A stretch of DNA of 13,536 bases from Halobacteriales archaeon SW_9_67_24 (GCA_003022685.1 PXSV01000127.1:1-13536), one strand, 5' to 3'. Counted from the stretch's first letter, positions 1 to 7,102 are shown. The notes: generated from the sequence alone by a model not told the origin. Made by a program: numbers and translations.

Positions 1-791
1 TCGCCGACGAACACCTCGACGCCGCCGGAGTGGAGGTTGAACTCGCTGTACTGGGGGGCCGAACAGCCCTCGATGTAGTGGACCTCCGAGTTCTCCTCGG
101 CGATGATGAGGGTGTGCTCGAACTGGCCCATTCCCTCGCTGTTCATCCGGAAGTACGCCTGGATCGGCATCTCGACGGTGACGCCCTCGGGCACGTAGAC
201 GAACGAGCCGCCCGACCAGATCGCGCCGTGCAGCGCCGCGAACTTGTTGTCGCTCGCTGGTACGCAGTTCGTCATGAAGTGCTCCCTGACGAGCTCCTCG
301 TGCTCCTGGACGGCCTTGTCCATGTCACAGAAGACGACGCCCTTCTCCTCCCAGCGCTCCTGCATGTTCTGGTAGACGATCTCGGATTCGTACTGGGCAC
401 CCACACCGGAAAGGGCGTTCTTCTCGGCCTCGGGGATCCCGAGTTTGTCGAAGGTGTCCTGGATCTCCTCGGGGAGGTCGGTCCAGTCATCGACACCGCC
501 TCGGGTATCGATGTCGGGCCGGATGTATGGGACGATCTGGCCGATGTCGACCTCCGAGAGGTCGGGCTGGCCCGGCCAGTCGGTGGGCATCGGCATCGCG
601 TGGAACTGCCGGAGCGCGCGGAGACGGCGCTCCAGCATCCACTCGGGCTCGTCCTTGTCCTCGGAGATCAGTCGGATCGTCTCCTCGTCGAGGTCGCCCT
701 TCTCGGCCCGAAACGCTGAGCTTTCCTCTTTTTTGAACTCGAAGCGCGCTTCCGAATCGGTCTCGCGCAGGTGGTCTTGGTCGGAACTCAT
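1..791 (-). CDS. sufB: Fe-S cluster assembly scaffold protein SufB (3' end outside window)
   Basis: Open minus-strand frame from ATG at 791 to the window edge, 263 codons visible; full-length SufB is about 470-480 aa, so the C-terminal half is missing. SufB is the scaffold subunit of the cytosolic SufBCD complex, on which Fe-S clusters are built before transfer to apoproteins. The visible part carries family-typical stretches: YVPEGVTVEMPIQAYFRMN, then HTLIIAEENSEVHYIEGCSAP, where Cys243 sits in the conserved EGCSAP motif (probably the counterpart of a cysteine important in E. coli SufB). The N-terminus is a charged haloarchaeal extension. It lies 30 bases after the sufC stop on the same strand with no promoter or terminator visible between them, so it is read as the second gene of a sufCB operon; sufD would be expected beyond the left edge. 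No Shine-Dalgarno sequence is seen. Family assignment is firm. Confidence 0.95.
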   Translation of the reverse strand, partial: MSSDQDHLRETDSEARFEFKKEESSAFRAEKGDLDEETIRLISEDKDEPEWMLERRLRALRQFHAMPMPTDWPGQPDLSEVDIGQIVPYIRPDIDTRGGVDDWTDLPEEIQDTFDKLGIPEAEKNALSGVGAQYESEIVYQNMQERWEEKGVVFCDMDKAVQEHEELVREHFMTNCVPASDNKFAALHGAIWSGGSFVYVPEGVTVEMPIQAYFRMNSEGMGQFEHTLIIAEENSEVHYIEGCSAPQYSEFNLHSGGVEVFVG

Positions 792-821
792 GATGTGTGT
801 TGTGTAGTGGTCGAAGCCTTA

Positions 822-1739
822 TCAGGCTGTCTCGTATGCTTCTTCGCGGACCCAGTCGTACCCCTCGTCTTCGAGCTGGCGGGCCAGCTCGGGACCGCCG
901 CTTTTGGCGATCTTGCCGTCGAGCATCACGTGGACGTGATCGGGTTCGACGTAGTCGAGGATCCGCTGGTAGTGGGTGATCTGGAGGATGCCCGCGCCCT
1001 GCTCGTCACGGAGCGCGTTGATTCCGTTCGACACGTCTTGCAGTCGGTCGATGTCGAGTCCGGAGTCGATCTCGTCGAGCACCGCGATCTGTGGTTCGAG
1101 GATCGCGGCCTGAAGCACCTCGTTTTGCTTCTTCTCGCCGCCCGAGAAGCCCGCGTTGAGATAGCGCTGGGCGAACTTCGTATCCATGTCGAGCTGGTCC
1201 ATCTTTGTGGCCATGATCTCCTGGAACTCCGCGACGCCGACCTCGCCCTCGTCGACGTCGCCCTCCATCGGCGAGGTGTCGTAGCCCGAATCCTCGTCTT
1301 CGGTGTCGGATTCCGCTTCCTCGCCCTCGTCGTCCTCGAAGAGTTCCTCGCGCTCTTCGAGTTTGGCGTTCAGGGCGGTGCGGAGGAAGTTCACCATCGT
1401 GACGCCCTCGATCTCGGCGGGGTACTGGAAGCCGAGGAAGACGCCGAGCGCCGCGCGCTCGTTGGGTTCGAGGTCGAGGAGGTTCACCGTCCGCATGTCC
1501 TCGGGAATCTCGATGTCCTCGAACTCCTCGGCGTCGAGGTGGACGAGCACCTCGCCGTCGGTGACCTCGTAGGCGGGGTGGCCGGCGATGATCTTTGCGG
1601 TCGTCGACTTCCCCGAGCCGTTCGGTCCCATCAGCGCGTGGATCTCGCCCGATCGGACTTCGAGATCCACCCCGTCGAGGATCCTCTCGCCGCCCTCCGC
1701 GACCCGTGCGTGGAGGTTCCGTAGCTCTAAGCGTGCCAT
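822..1739 (-). CDS. sufC: Fe-S cluster assembly ATPase SufC
   Basis: 305-aa ABC-type ATPase that powers the SufBCD Fe-S assembly complex in the cytoplasm. Visible motifs: Walker A GPNGSGKS (38-45), Q-loop Gln105, the SufC-type signature FSGGEKK (198-204), Walker B ending in LDE (221-223), D-loop Asp229 and switch His256. Bacterial SufC is about 250 aa. The extra length here is mostly an acidic insertion at about 128-170, rich in Asp/Glu/Ser, between the Q-loop region and the signature helix. The insertion may be a haloarchaeal adaptation; its role is unknown. The gene ends in two consecutive in-frame stops (TGA TAA) and is followed 30 bases later by sufB. The ATG at 1739 is chosen because the conserved N-terminal strand starts there and a TATA-like box lies about 35 bases upstream. 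Confidence 0.96.
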   Translation of the reverse strand: MARLELRNLHARVAEGGERILDGVDLEVRSGEIHALMGPNGSGKSTTAKIIAGHPAYEVTDGEVLVHLDAEEFEDIEIPEDMRTVNLLDLEPNERAALGVFLGFQYPAEIEGVTMVNFLRTALNAKLEEREELFEDDEGEEAESDTEDEDSGYDTSPMEGDVDEGEVGVAEFQEIMATKMDQLDMDTKFAQRYLNAGFSGGEKKQNEVLQAAILEPQIAVLDEIDSGLDIDRLQDVSNGINALRDEQGAGILQITHYQRILDYVEPDHVHVMLDGKIAKSGGPELARQLEDEGYDWVREEAYETA

Positions 1740-1771
1740 GGTCTTGTCGTCTGCGGATTGGCTCGTCTACC

Positions 1772-1777
1772 TAATAA
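1772..1777 (-). promoter_or_regulatory. Putative TATA box of the sufCB operon
   Basis: TTATTA on the minus strand, 33-38 bases upstream of the sufC ATG, in a locally AT-rich patch. Initiation about 25 bases downstream would give a leader of roughly 10 bases. The match is a weak version of the haloarchaeal TATA box and rests on position and composition only. Confidence 0.35.
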
Positions 1778-1974
1778 TGGTTTTCATTCACCGGTAACGA
1801 TTTTCGATGGGGGGAAACTATGTTTGCCGCGAGCCAAAGCCATCGACCGATCCCTCGGCGTCGATCGGGCTTCGAGCGATCGGCGGTAGCGGTGCGGCCG
1901 CGTGCGGTCACCGGGGGGAGGAGTGCGGCGTGCAGTTGCGGAGGCGGAGCGGTGCGGTTGCGGCAGGAAGCCAC

Positions 1975-1997
1975 GCGGCCGCGTTCATCGCGGCCGC
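1975..1997. repeat. Perfect 9-bp hairpin preceding dispersed repeat copy C
   Basis: GCGGCCGCG (1975-1983), loop TTCAT (1984-1988), CGCGGCCGC (1989-1997): a perfect 9-bp stem with a five-base loop. It lies directly before the motif at 2003-2025, the same arrangement (hairpin, then GGGCTTC..GCTGTG) as at the right end of the window. Confidence 0.7.
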
Positions 1998-2002
1998 ACG
2001 GG

Positions 2003-2025
2003 GGGGCTTCAGCGGTGCTGTGTGG
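2003..2025 (+). repeat. Dispersed intergenic repeat, copy C (tail only)
   Basis: GGGGCTTCAGCGGTGCTGTG followed by TGG closely matches the tail of copy A at 13464-13486 (AGGGCTTCGGCGGCGCTGTG then CGG) and the minus-strand copy B near 7297-7320. Only the tail and the preceding hairpin are recognisable; the CCTGGCGGAT head is absent. Confidence 0.55.
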
Positions 2026-2091
2026 GTGGGTTGGGCGGCTGCGGAGAACGCTAGCGGCCTCACCGCAAGCGACCGACGAGAGCGAGTGTGA

Positions 2092-2111
2092 TCCCCCGTA
2101 GTAAAAAAGGT
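2092..2111 (-). terminator. Putative terminator after pan, short copy of the stop-adjacent T-tract element
   Basis: On the minus strand the pan stop TGA is followed at once by ACCTTTTTTACTACGGGGG, with the six-T tract at 2108-2103. The same word, CCTTTTTACTGCGGG or a close variant, follows the polB stop (7102 onward) and the first phosphatase stop (8605 onward). Archaeal transcription commonly ends at T-tracts, so a terminator role is likely. The distal CTTGCAAAAACGTTCATG part seen in the other two copies is missing. Confidence 0.6.
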
Positions 2112-3326
2112 TCAGGCGAAGGACTTCGTTGCGTCGCCGGTCGTCTCTTCGTCGGCCTCGATCTTTGCCCACGCCTCGTCGAAGTCGGCCATTTCGACTT
2201 CGGTGCGGTCGTCGCGGATGGCGAACATCCCGGCCTCGGTGCAGACGGCCTTGATGTCCGCGCCGCTGGCGTCGTCGGCGTCGGCGGCGAGTTCGGCGAA
2301 GTCGACGTCCTCGGCGAGGTTCATCTCCTGGGTGTGGATCGCGAAGATCTTCTCGCGGCCCTCGGCGTCGGGTTTGGGGACTTCGATGAGCCGGTCGAAG
2401 CGTCCGGGGCGAAGGATCGCGCGATCGAGCATGTCGAAGCGGTTGGTGGCGGCGATGATCCGGACCTCGCCGCGCTCCTCGAACCCGTCCATCTCGGAGA
2501 GGAGCTGCATCATCGTCCGCTGCACCTCGGCGTCACCCGACGTTTTGGAGTCCGTCCGCTTCGAGGCGATCGCGTCGATCTCGTCGACGAAGATGACCGC
2601 GGGCTCGTGCTCGCGGGCGACCTCGAAGAGGTCCCGGACGAGCTTCGCGCCTTCGCCGATGAACTTGTGGACGAGCTCGGAGCCCGCCATCTTGATGAAC
2701 GTCGCGTCGGTCTGGTTCGCGACCGCCTTCGCGAGCATCGTCTTGCCCGTTCCGGGCGGCCCGTGGAGCAGCACGCCGGAGGGCGGCTGGATGCCGACGT
2801 CGTCGAACATTTCGGGACTCTTGAGGGGGAGCTCGACCGTCTCGCGCACCTCGTTCATCTGCTCGGCGAGGCCGCCGATGTCGTCGTACTCGACACCGGG
2901 ACTCTCCTCGACCTCCATCACGCGCGCCCGGACGTCGGTTTCGTCGGAGAGGTCGGTCACTACGGAGAGGGAGTTGTTGACCGCGACACGGGAGCCCGGT
3001 TCGAGCTTCTCGCGGAGTTCGTCGGTGACCTCGGTGAGTGCCTCCTGGTTGTTGCCGTGCTGTTTGATGATGACGCCGTCCTCGCCGACTTCCTGTACTG
3101 TGGCGACGAACAGCGGCGACTGCTTTAGCTTCTTGTTCTCGTGATTGAGGCGTTCGAGCTTCTGCTGGAACTTGTTGTTCTCGGCGTTGGCGTCGAGCAG
3201 CTTGTCGCGCATCTCCTCGTTCTGGGCGTCGAGGATGTCGATGCGCTCTTCGAGCGAATCGATCTTGTCCTGGTGTGGGGCGTCGGTGTCGTACGGTTGC
3301 TCCACGTCGTCCACCGTGTCAGTCAT
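2112..3326 (-). CDS. pan: Proteasome-activating nucleotidase PAN (AAA+ ATPase)
   Basis: 404-aa AAA+ ATPase that unfolds substrates and feeds them to the archaeal 20S proteasome in the cytoplasm. Order of parts: N-terminal coiled coil (about 19-68), Pro71 at the coiled-coil/OB junction (SPLFVATV, matching the family's key proline), OB domain (about 72-140), then the AAA+ module with Walker A GPPGTGKT (189-196), pore loop KFIGEG (221-226, aromatic Phe222), Walker B FVDEID (246-251), sensor-1 Asn295 and likely arginine fingers Arg306 and Arg309 (ILRPGRFDR). The length is typical. The C-terminus ends Lys-Ser-Phe-Ala: the penultimate aromatic is Phe rather than Tyr, and the residue before it is Ser, so the usual HbYX gate-opening motif is degenerate. 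It appears monocistronic, with a TATA-like box placed for a leaderless mRNA and a T-tract directly after the stop. Haloarchaea often carry two PAN paralogues; which one this is cannot be told here. Confidence 0.96.
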   Translation of the reverse strand: MTDTVDDVEQPYDTDAPHQDKIDSLEERIDILDAQNEEMRDKLLDANAENNKFQQKLERLNHENKKLKQSPLFVATVQEVGEDGVIIKQHGNNQEALTEVTDELREKLEPGSRVAVNNSLSVVTDLSDETDVRARVMEVEESPGVEYDDIGGLAEQMNEVRETVELPLKSPEMFDDVGIQPPSGVLLHGPPGTGKTMLAKAVANQTDATFIKMAGSELVHKFIGEGAKLVRDLFEVAREHEPAVIFVDEIDAIASKRTDSKTSGDAEVQRTMMQLLSEMDGFEERGEVRIIAATNRFDMLDRAILRPGRFDRLIEVPKPDAEGREKIFAIHTQEMNLAEDVDFAELAADADDASGADIKAVCTEAGMFAIRDDRTEVEMADFDEAWAKIEADEETTGDATKSFA

Positions 3327-3348
3327 TGTCAGTAATAGGGCGCTGGTT

Positions 3349-3354
3349 CATAAG
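3349..3354 (-). promoter_or_regulatory. Putative TATA box of pan
   Basis: CTTATG on the minus strand, centred about 26 bases before the pan ATG at 3326. That spacing places the transcription start at or next to the ATG, predicting a leaderless mRNA, and no Shine-Dalgarno sequence is present. Confidence 0.5.
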
Positions 3355-3467
3355 AGACTTCGGGTCGCGTCGCTGCCACACCGGAGACGACACCGGCCGC
3401 ACCGGTGTCGTCCGCCCCCGAACGGCTGGCGGACGAACTCGCCGGTTCCGAGCCGTGGAGTACGGCG

Positions 3468-3599
3468 CTACGTCCTGTCGCTTCCTTCATCGCTCTCACA
3501 GAGGTCGTACTGCGACAACAGCGTTCGCACCGCGAACGGCCCGTGGGCGTCGATCTCGCCGAGCAGCGCGAGCGCGCGATCGTCGTGGGCCCCTTCCAT
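3468..3599 (-). CDS. Small hypothetical protein, 43 aa
   Basis: Short minus-strand ORF starting MEGAHDDRALALLGEIDAHG and ending ESDEGSDRT before a TAG. I do not recognise the family. It looks real for three reasons: the codons favour G/C at third positions; the product is acidic, with a plausible amphipathic helix (RALALLGEI) and a C-terminal segment TLLSQYDLCE; and GGAGG lies only three bases upstream of the ATG, within GTAGGAGGAGT, a rare strong Shine-Dalgarno in this window, although the spacing is short. It starts 24 bases after the stop of the membrane-protein gene on the same strand, so it is probably co-transcribed. A single Cys and no zinc-finger pair argue against a metal-binding mini-protein. 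Confidence 0.55.
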   Translation of the reverse strand: MEGAHDDRALALLGEIDAHGPFAVRTLLSQYDLCESDEGSDRT

Positions 3600-3623
3600 A
3601 CTCCTCCTACTGACTACGATCGA

Positions 3624-3965
3624 TTAGGGCTTTTGATACCCTCGATACCGACGGTAGGCGTTCGCGAGCGCGACGACCCCGATCGCGATTCCGAGTCCCG
3701 CGAGCCGCCATCGGCCCCGGAAGTACCCCATCAGCGCTCCGAGCGTCGCCGCGATCACGCCGATCTTGATCGCGAAGACGCTCCCCCAGAACGCCCGGAG
3801 TAACTCGGGGGAGGCGTCGGCGTCCGACGTATCGGGGATCGAGACCGACGGTTCGTCGGGACCGAGCTCCCCGTCGAGCGCCCCGACATCGAGCCCGAGA
3901 TCCGAACCCGGAAGCGAGTCGTCGCCGTCGTCCGGTGTCGAATCGCCCGGCGGGTCGTCTGACAC
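3624..3965 (-). CDS. Small two-helix membrane protein with acidic N-terminus (haloarchaeal, unknown function)
   Basis: 113-aa protein from a GTG start at 3965. Residues 1-55 are very acidic and Pro/Gly/Ser-rich, probably disordered. Two hydrophobic segments follow, about 60-82 (FWGSVFAIKIGVIAATLGALMG) and 86-103 (WRLAGLGIAIGVVALANA), separated by a short basic turn, and a basic tail YRRYRGYQKP faces the positive-inside side. It resembles a haloarchaeal DUF family (possibly DUF7322), but that is from memory. A longer reading from an ATG at 4055 would overlap the preceding gene and add an Arg-rich stretch unlike haloarchaeal proteins, so the GTG is preferred. A T-tract at 3990-3994 lies 25-29 bases upstream, right for a leaderless start. 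The gene sits between the 60-aa gene and the 43-aa ORF on the same strand. Confidence 0.75.
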   Translation of the reverse strand: MSDDPPGDSTPDDGDDSLPGSDLGLDVGALDGELGPDEPSVSIPDTSDADASPELLRAFWGSVFAIKIGVIAATLGALMGYFRGRWRLAGLGIAIGVVALANAYRRYRGYQKP

Positions 3966-3989
3966 GCCCGTTCGTCGGGGCCGTCGCGC

Positions 3990-3996
3990 AAAAAGG
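3990..3996 (-). promoter_or_regulatory. CCTTTTT tract: promoter for the membrane protein gene or terminator of the preceding gene
   Basis: CCTTTTT on the minus strand, centred about 27 bases before the GTG at 3965 and starting 14 bases after the TAA of the 60-aa gene. Its position fits a TATA-like element for a leaderless GTG transcript, but a T-tract here could equally end the upstream transcript. The sequence cannot separate the two. Confidence 0.35.
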
Positions 3997-4009
3997 ATTC
4001 CGTACGGGC

Positions 4010-4192
4010 TTACACCTGGTCCGCGAGCCGGAGCGCGTCGCCCGCTTCGAGCCACGCGAGCGGGTTCGCGGCGTCGTAGAACACGACCCCGTCATCGGTC
4101 TCGTAGCGTTCGGTCGTCTCGAGGCCCGTCGGCGGCGACGGTTCGGCGGCCGTCCGTGCAGGTGGATCGGGTCGGTCGGTCGTGTTTGGCAT
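4010..4192 (-). CDS. Small conserved haloarchaeal protein, 60 aa
   Basis: 60-aa acidic protein starting MPNTTDRPDPP. The C-terminal half, ERYETDDGVVFYDAANPLAW (about 28-47) followed by LEAGDALRLADQV, matches a short module I recall from many haloarchaea (possibly DUF7331), typically read as YETEDG..VLYDADNPLAWVEA. No membrane segment, cysteine or catalytic motif is seen, and the function is unknown. The ATG at 4192 is chosen over an in-frame ATG at 4267 because conservation begins near it and a TATA-like box sits 27-32 bases upstream. It is the first gene of a three-gene minus-strand cluster and diverges from polB, leaving 131 bases between the two starts. Confidence 0.75.
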   Translation of the reverse strand: MPNTTDRPDPPARTAAEPSPPTGLETTERYETDDGVVFYDAANPLAWLEAGDALRLADQV

Positions 4193-4199
4193 ACTGTAT

Positions 4200-4218
4200 C
4201 GTGGTACCGTGCACCACG
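4200..4218. promoter_or_regulatory. Inverted repeat between TATA box and start of the 60-aa gene
   Basis: CGTGGT ACCGTGC ACCACG: perfect 6-bp arms around a 7-base spacer, containing the smaller palindromes GGTACC and GTGCAC. It fills the space between the TATA-like box (4219-4224) and the ATG, where a bound repressor would block initiation. No regulator is known for it; this is a candidate operator by position and symmetry. Confidence 0.35.
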
Positions 4219-4224
4219 TAATAG
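4219..4224 (-). promoter_or_regulatory. Putative TATA box of the small-gene cluster
   Basis: CTATTA on the minus strand, 27-32 bases upstream of the ATG at 4192, consistent with a leaderless or near-leaderless transcript for the 60-aa gene. Confidence 0.4.
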
Positions 4225-4294
4225 GGTTTGTGGATTCGGTCGACGTTGCCCGGCGACCGAACGTCACTCCGGGATGAGGGGACGACCGCGGGGA

Positions 4295-4300
4295 TTTTTA
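4295..4300 (+). promoter_or_regulatory. Putative TATA box of polB
   Basis: TTTTTA within GGGATTTTTACC, the only AT-rich patch in the region, centred about 27 bases before the ATG at 4324. This predicts a leaderless transcript starting at that ATG. Confidence 0.5.
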
Positions 4301-4323
4301 CCGGCGGCGGCAAACCTCTCTCC

Positions 4324-7101
4324 ATGACCGAGGAGGGAACAATGCAGGCGACGCTCGGCGGCAGCGCCGGCCCGAGCGGGAGCGAGTCGGCGGCGGCAGC
4401 AGCAGCCCGCGAGGTCGCCGGCGACGGCGGGGCGAACGCCGAGATCACCGATCCCGCCGCGCGACGCTACCCTGACGCCGACGGTACTGTCGAGATCGCG
4501 GTGACCCAGGTCGATTACACGATCGAGAGCAGCGGCGACGACGAAACCCCGATCATCCACGTTTTCGGCCGCACGGACGGGGACGAGGTCGAACACGTCC
4601 GCGTCCACGGGTTCCGGCCCTACTTCTACGCACCGTCGGAATCGCTCGACGCGGACGACGACCGACTCGATCACGATCGGATCACCGGCTGGGCGGAGAC
4701 GGCCCCGGACGGCGACCCCTACGAGAGCATCCGTGGCGAGTCCCTCACCAAGATCTTCGGCCAGACTCCACGCGACGTCGGCGGGATCAGGGATCGGTTC
4801 GATCACTACGAGGCTGACGTCCTCTTTCCGAACCGCTTTCTGATCGACAACGACGTGACGAGCGGCCTTCGGGTGCCCGAACGACGCGCCTCCGACGGCG
4901 CGCTCGTCGTTCCCCACGGCGAGGTCGAGCCGATCGAGATGCAAGCCGAAGCCAGGGTCTGTACGTTCGACATCGAGGTCGACGACCGCTCGGGATTCCC
5001 CGAAGACGGCGAGGAGACCATCGTCTGTCTGTCGAGTCACGACTCCGCCCACGACGAGTACGCCGTCTGGCTCTACGAAGCGCCTGGCGGCGAGACGGGA
5101 CCCGAGGAGCTGACTGGGTACGAGGCGATCGACGGTGGCAGCGGTGACGGCGGCGAAAGTGGTAGCGGGGACGACGAGATCGACGCCGACGTACACCGAT
5201 TCGACACCGAGGAGGCGATGCTCGCGGCGTTTCTCGATTACGTCGAGGACACGAACCCCGACGTGCTCACGGGCTGGAACTTCGCGGACTTCGACGCGCC
5301 GTACTTCATCGACCGACTCGAAGAACTCGGCGGGGCCGAGTGCGAGGAGCACGACCTCGACCCCGACCGGCTCTCGCGGGTGAACGAAGTCTGGCGCTCG
5401 GACTGGCAGGGTCCCAATGTGAAGGGTCGCGTGGTGTTCGACCTGCTCTACGCCTACCAGCGCACCCAGTTCACCGAGCTCGATTCCTATCGCTTGGACG
5501 CCGTGGGCGAGGGCGAACTCGGCGCGGGAAAGGAACGCTACCCCGGCGACATCGGCGACCTCTGGGAGGACGATCCCGAACGACTGCTCGAATACAACCT
5601 CCGTGACGTCGAGCTCTGCGTCGAGATCGACCGCCAGCAGGGCGTGATCCCGTTCTGGCAGGAGGTCGCGTCGTTCGTGGGCTGCAAACTGGAGGACGCC
5701 ACCACGCCGGGCGACGCGGTGGACATGTACGTACTCCACGAGGCCCACGGGAAGTTCGCGCTGCCCTCGAAGGGCCAGCAGGAAACTGAGGATTTCGAGG
5801 GCGGCGCGGTGTTCGACCCCATCACCGGCGTGAAAGAGATGGTTTCCGTTCTCGACCTCAAATCGCTCTACCCGATGAGCATGGTGACCATCAACGCCTC
5901 GCCCGAGACGCAGGTCGATCCCGAGACCTACGACGGTGAGACCTATCGCACGCCCACGGGGATCCATTTCCGGAAGGAACCCGACGGCATGATCCGCGAG
6001 ATGGTCGACGAGCTCCTCACCGAGCGCGAGGAAAAAAAGGCCCGGCGGGACGACCACACCCCCGGAACCGGGACGTACGAGCGGTTAGACCGCCAGCAAC
6101 AGGCAGTAAAGGTTATCATGAACTCGCTGTACGGCGTTTTTGGATGGGATCGCTTCCGGCTGTACGATCGCGCGATGAGCGCGGGCGTGACCTCGACCAA
6201 CCGGGAAGTCATCTCGTTCACGGAACGCGCCGCGAACGAGATGGATCACCAAGTCACGTACGGTGATACTGACAGTGTGATGATAGAGCTCGGTGCCGAC
6301 ACCGCGAAGGACGCAGCCATCAATCAGGCATTTGACATCGCCGCGCACATCAACGAGTCGTACGACGAGTTCGCCCAAGGGACGCTCAACGCCGACGACC
6401 ACCGCTTCCAGATCGAGTTCGAGAAGCTCTATCGACGGTTCTTCCAGGCGGGCAAGAAGAAACGCTACGCCGGGCACATCATCTGGAAGGAGGGCGCGGA
6501 CATCAACGACGTCGACATCACGGGCTTCGAGTACAAGCGCTCGGACATCGCGCCGATCACCAAGCGCGTCCAGCGCGAGGTCATCGATCGCATCGTCCAC
6601 GGCGAGGACCTCGACGAGGTCAAGACGTACCTCCGGGGCGTCATCGACGGGTTCGACGAGGGCGAGGTCGACGTCGAGCAGGTCGGCGTGCCGGGCGGGA
6701 TTGGCAAGCGCCTCGACGACTACGACACCGACACCGCCCAGGTCCGGGGCGCGAAGTACGCGAACCTCCTGCTCGGGACGAACTTCCAGCGCGGCAGCAA
6801 GCCCAAACGCCTCTACCTCGATCGCGTCGACGGCCGGTTCTACCAGCGCCTCGAAGCCGAGTACCCCGAAATAACGGAGCACCCGCTCTACGACGCGTTC
6901 CGACGGGACGTCAGCCAGGACAAGGGCGTCATCTGCTTCGAGTACGCGGACCAGCTCCCCGACGAGTTCGCCGTCGACTGGGAGAAGATGCTCGACAAAA
7001 CCCTCAAGGGTCCGATCGCGCGCGTTGTCGAGGCGGTCGGGATCTCGTGGGACGAGGTGAAATCCGGCCAGACCCAAACTGGACTAGAAAGTTTCACCTG
7101 A
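4324..7101 (+). CDS. polB: Replicative DNA polymerase, family B (PolB), intein-free
   Basis: 925-aa DNA-directed DNA polymerase with 3'-5' proofreading exonuclease. Motifs in order (numbered from the 4324 ATG): Exo I FDIE (215-218), Exo II NFADFD (319-324), Exo III YNLRD (424-428), Pol motif A DLKSLYP (511-517), motif B KVIMNSLYG (596-604), motif C YGDTDS (646-651), KKKRYAG (711-717). The C-terminus QTGLESFT fits a PIP box (Gln918, Leu921, Phe924) for binding the PCNA clamp. An acidic Gly/Ser-rich stretch (about 270-290) lies between Exo I and Exo II. The motif A, B and C sites that carry inteins in many haloarchaeal relatives are uninterrupted. Start: ATG 4324 fits a leaderless mRNA from the box at 4295-4300. 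ATG 4342, six codons later, has AGGAGG five bases upstream and is a credible alternative. The in-frame GTG at 4228 precedes the promoter and is rejected. Confidence 0.96.
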   Translation: MTEEGTMQATLGGSAGPSGSESAAAAAAREVAGDGGANAEITDPAARRYPDADGTVEIAVTQVDYTIESSGDDETPIIHVFGRTDGDEVEHVRVHGFRPYFYAPSESLDADDDRLDHDRITGWAETAPDGDPYESIRGESLTKIFGQTPRDVGGIRDRFDHYEADVLFPNRFLIDNDVTSGLRVPERRASDGALVVPHGEVEPIEMQAEARVCTFDIEVDDRSGFPEDGEETIVCLSSHDSAHDEYAVWLYEAPGGETGPEELTGYEAIDGGSGDGGESGSGDDEIDADVHRFDTEEAMLAAFLDYVEDTNPDVLTGWNFADFDAPYFIDRLEELGGAECEEHDLDPDRLSRVNEVWRSDWQGPNVKGRVVFDLLYAYQRTQFTELDSYRLDAVGEGELGAGKERYPGDIGDLWEDDPERLLEYNLRDVELCVEIDRQQGVIPFWQEVASFVGCKLEDATTPGDAVDMYVLHEAHGKFALPSKGQQETEDFEGGAVFDPITGVKEMVSVLDLKSLYPMSMVTINASPETQVDPETYDGETYRTPTGIHFRKEPDGMIREMVDELLTEREEKKARRDDHTPGTGTYERLDRQQQAVKVIMNSLYGVFGWDRFRLYDRAMSAGVTSTNREVISFTERAANEMDHQVTYGDTDSVMIELGADTAKDAAINQAFDIAAHINESYDEFAQGTLNADDHRFQIEFEKLYRRFFQAGKKKRYAGHIIWKEGADINDVDITGFEYKRSDIAPITKRVQREVIDRIVHGEDLDEVKTYLRGVIDGFDEGEVDVEQVGVPGGIGKRLDDYDTDTAQVRGAKYANLLLGTNFQRGSKPKRLYLDRVDGRFYQRLEAEYPEITEHPLYDAFRRDVSQDKGVICFEYADQLPDEFAVDWEKMLDKTLKGPIARVVEAVGISWDEVKSGQTQTGLESFT

Positions 7102-7102
7102 A

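Larger units (their letters stand above)
1778..2091. other. Non-coding GC-rich intergenic region between sufC and pan
   Basis: I see no convincing gene here. Open frames on both strands are low-complexity translations of G-rich sequence and lack conserved features. The stretch is dominated by GCGG, GGTTGCGG and GGGGGG runs on the plus strand and contains three copies of the 8-bp palindrome GCGGCCGC (1894-1901, 1975-1982, 1990-1997). The right part holds a perfect hairpin and a copy of a dispersed repeat, listed separately. Confidence 0.6.

Noticed and set aside
771..1724. 317-codon plus-strand open frame opposite sufC
   Set aside because: Antisense shadow of sufC, whose ABC ATPase motifs are unambiguous.
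1894..1997. Three GCGGCCGC palindromes as a replication origin or site-specific recombination target
   Set aside because: No AT-rich unwinding region, ORB-like motif or orc/cdc6 gene nearby; short GC palindromes are expected in this base composition.
1771..2172. Open frames on both strands between sufC and pan
   Set aside because: Translations are low complexity, cover repeat sequence, or overlap the pan 3' end, and have no start signals or conserved features.
2088..3128. 346-codon plus-strand open frame opposite pan
   Set aside because: Antisense shadow of pan, which has complete AAA+ motifs on the minus strand.
4228..4323. N-terminal extension of polB from the GTG at 4228
   Set aside because: The extension precedes the predicted TATA box at 4295-4300 and reads as non-conserved sequence; ATG 4324 or 4342 fits promoter or Shine-Dalgarno spacing.
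4264..6057. 597-codon minus-strand open frame opposite polB
   Set aside because: Its translation is the Val/Leu/Asp-rich shadow typical of antisense to haloarchaeal genes, while the opposite strand carries clear polymerase motifs.
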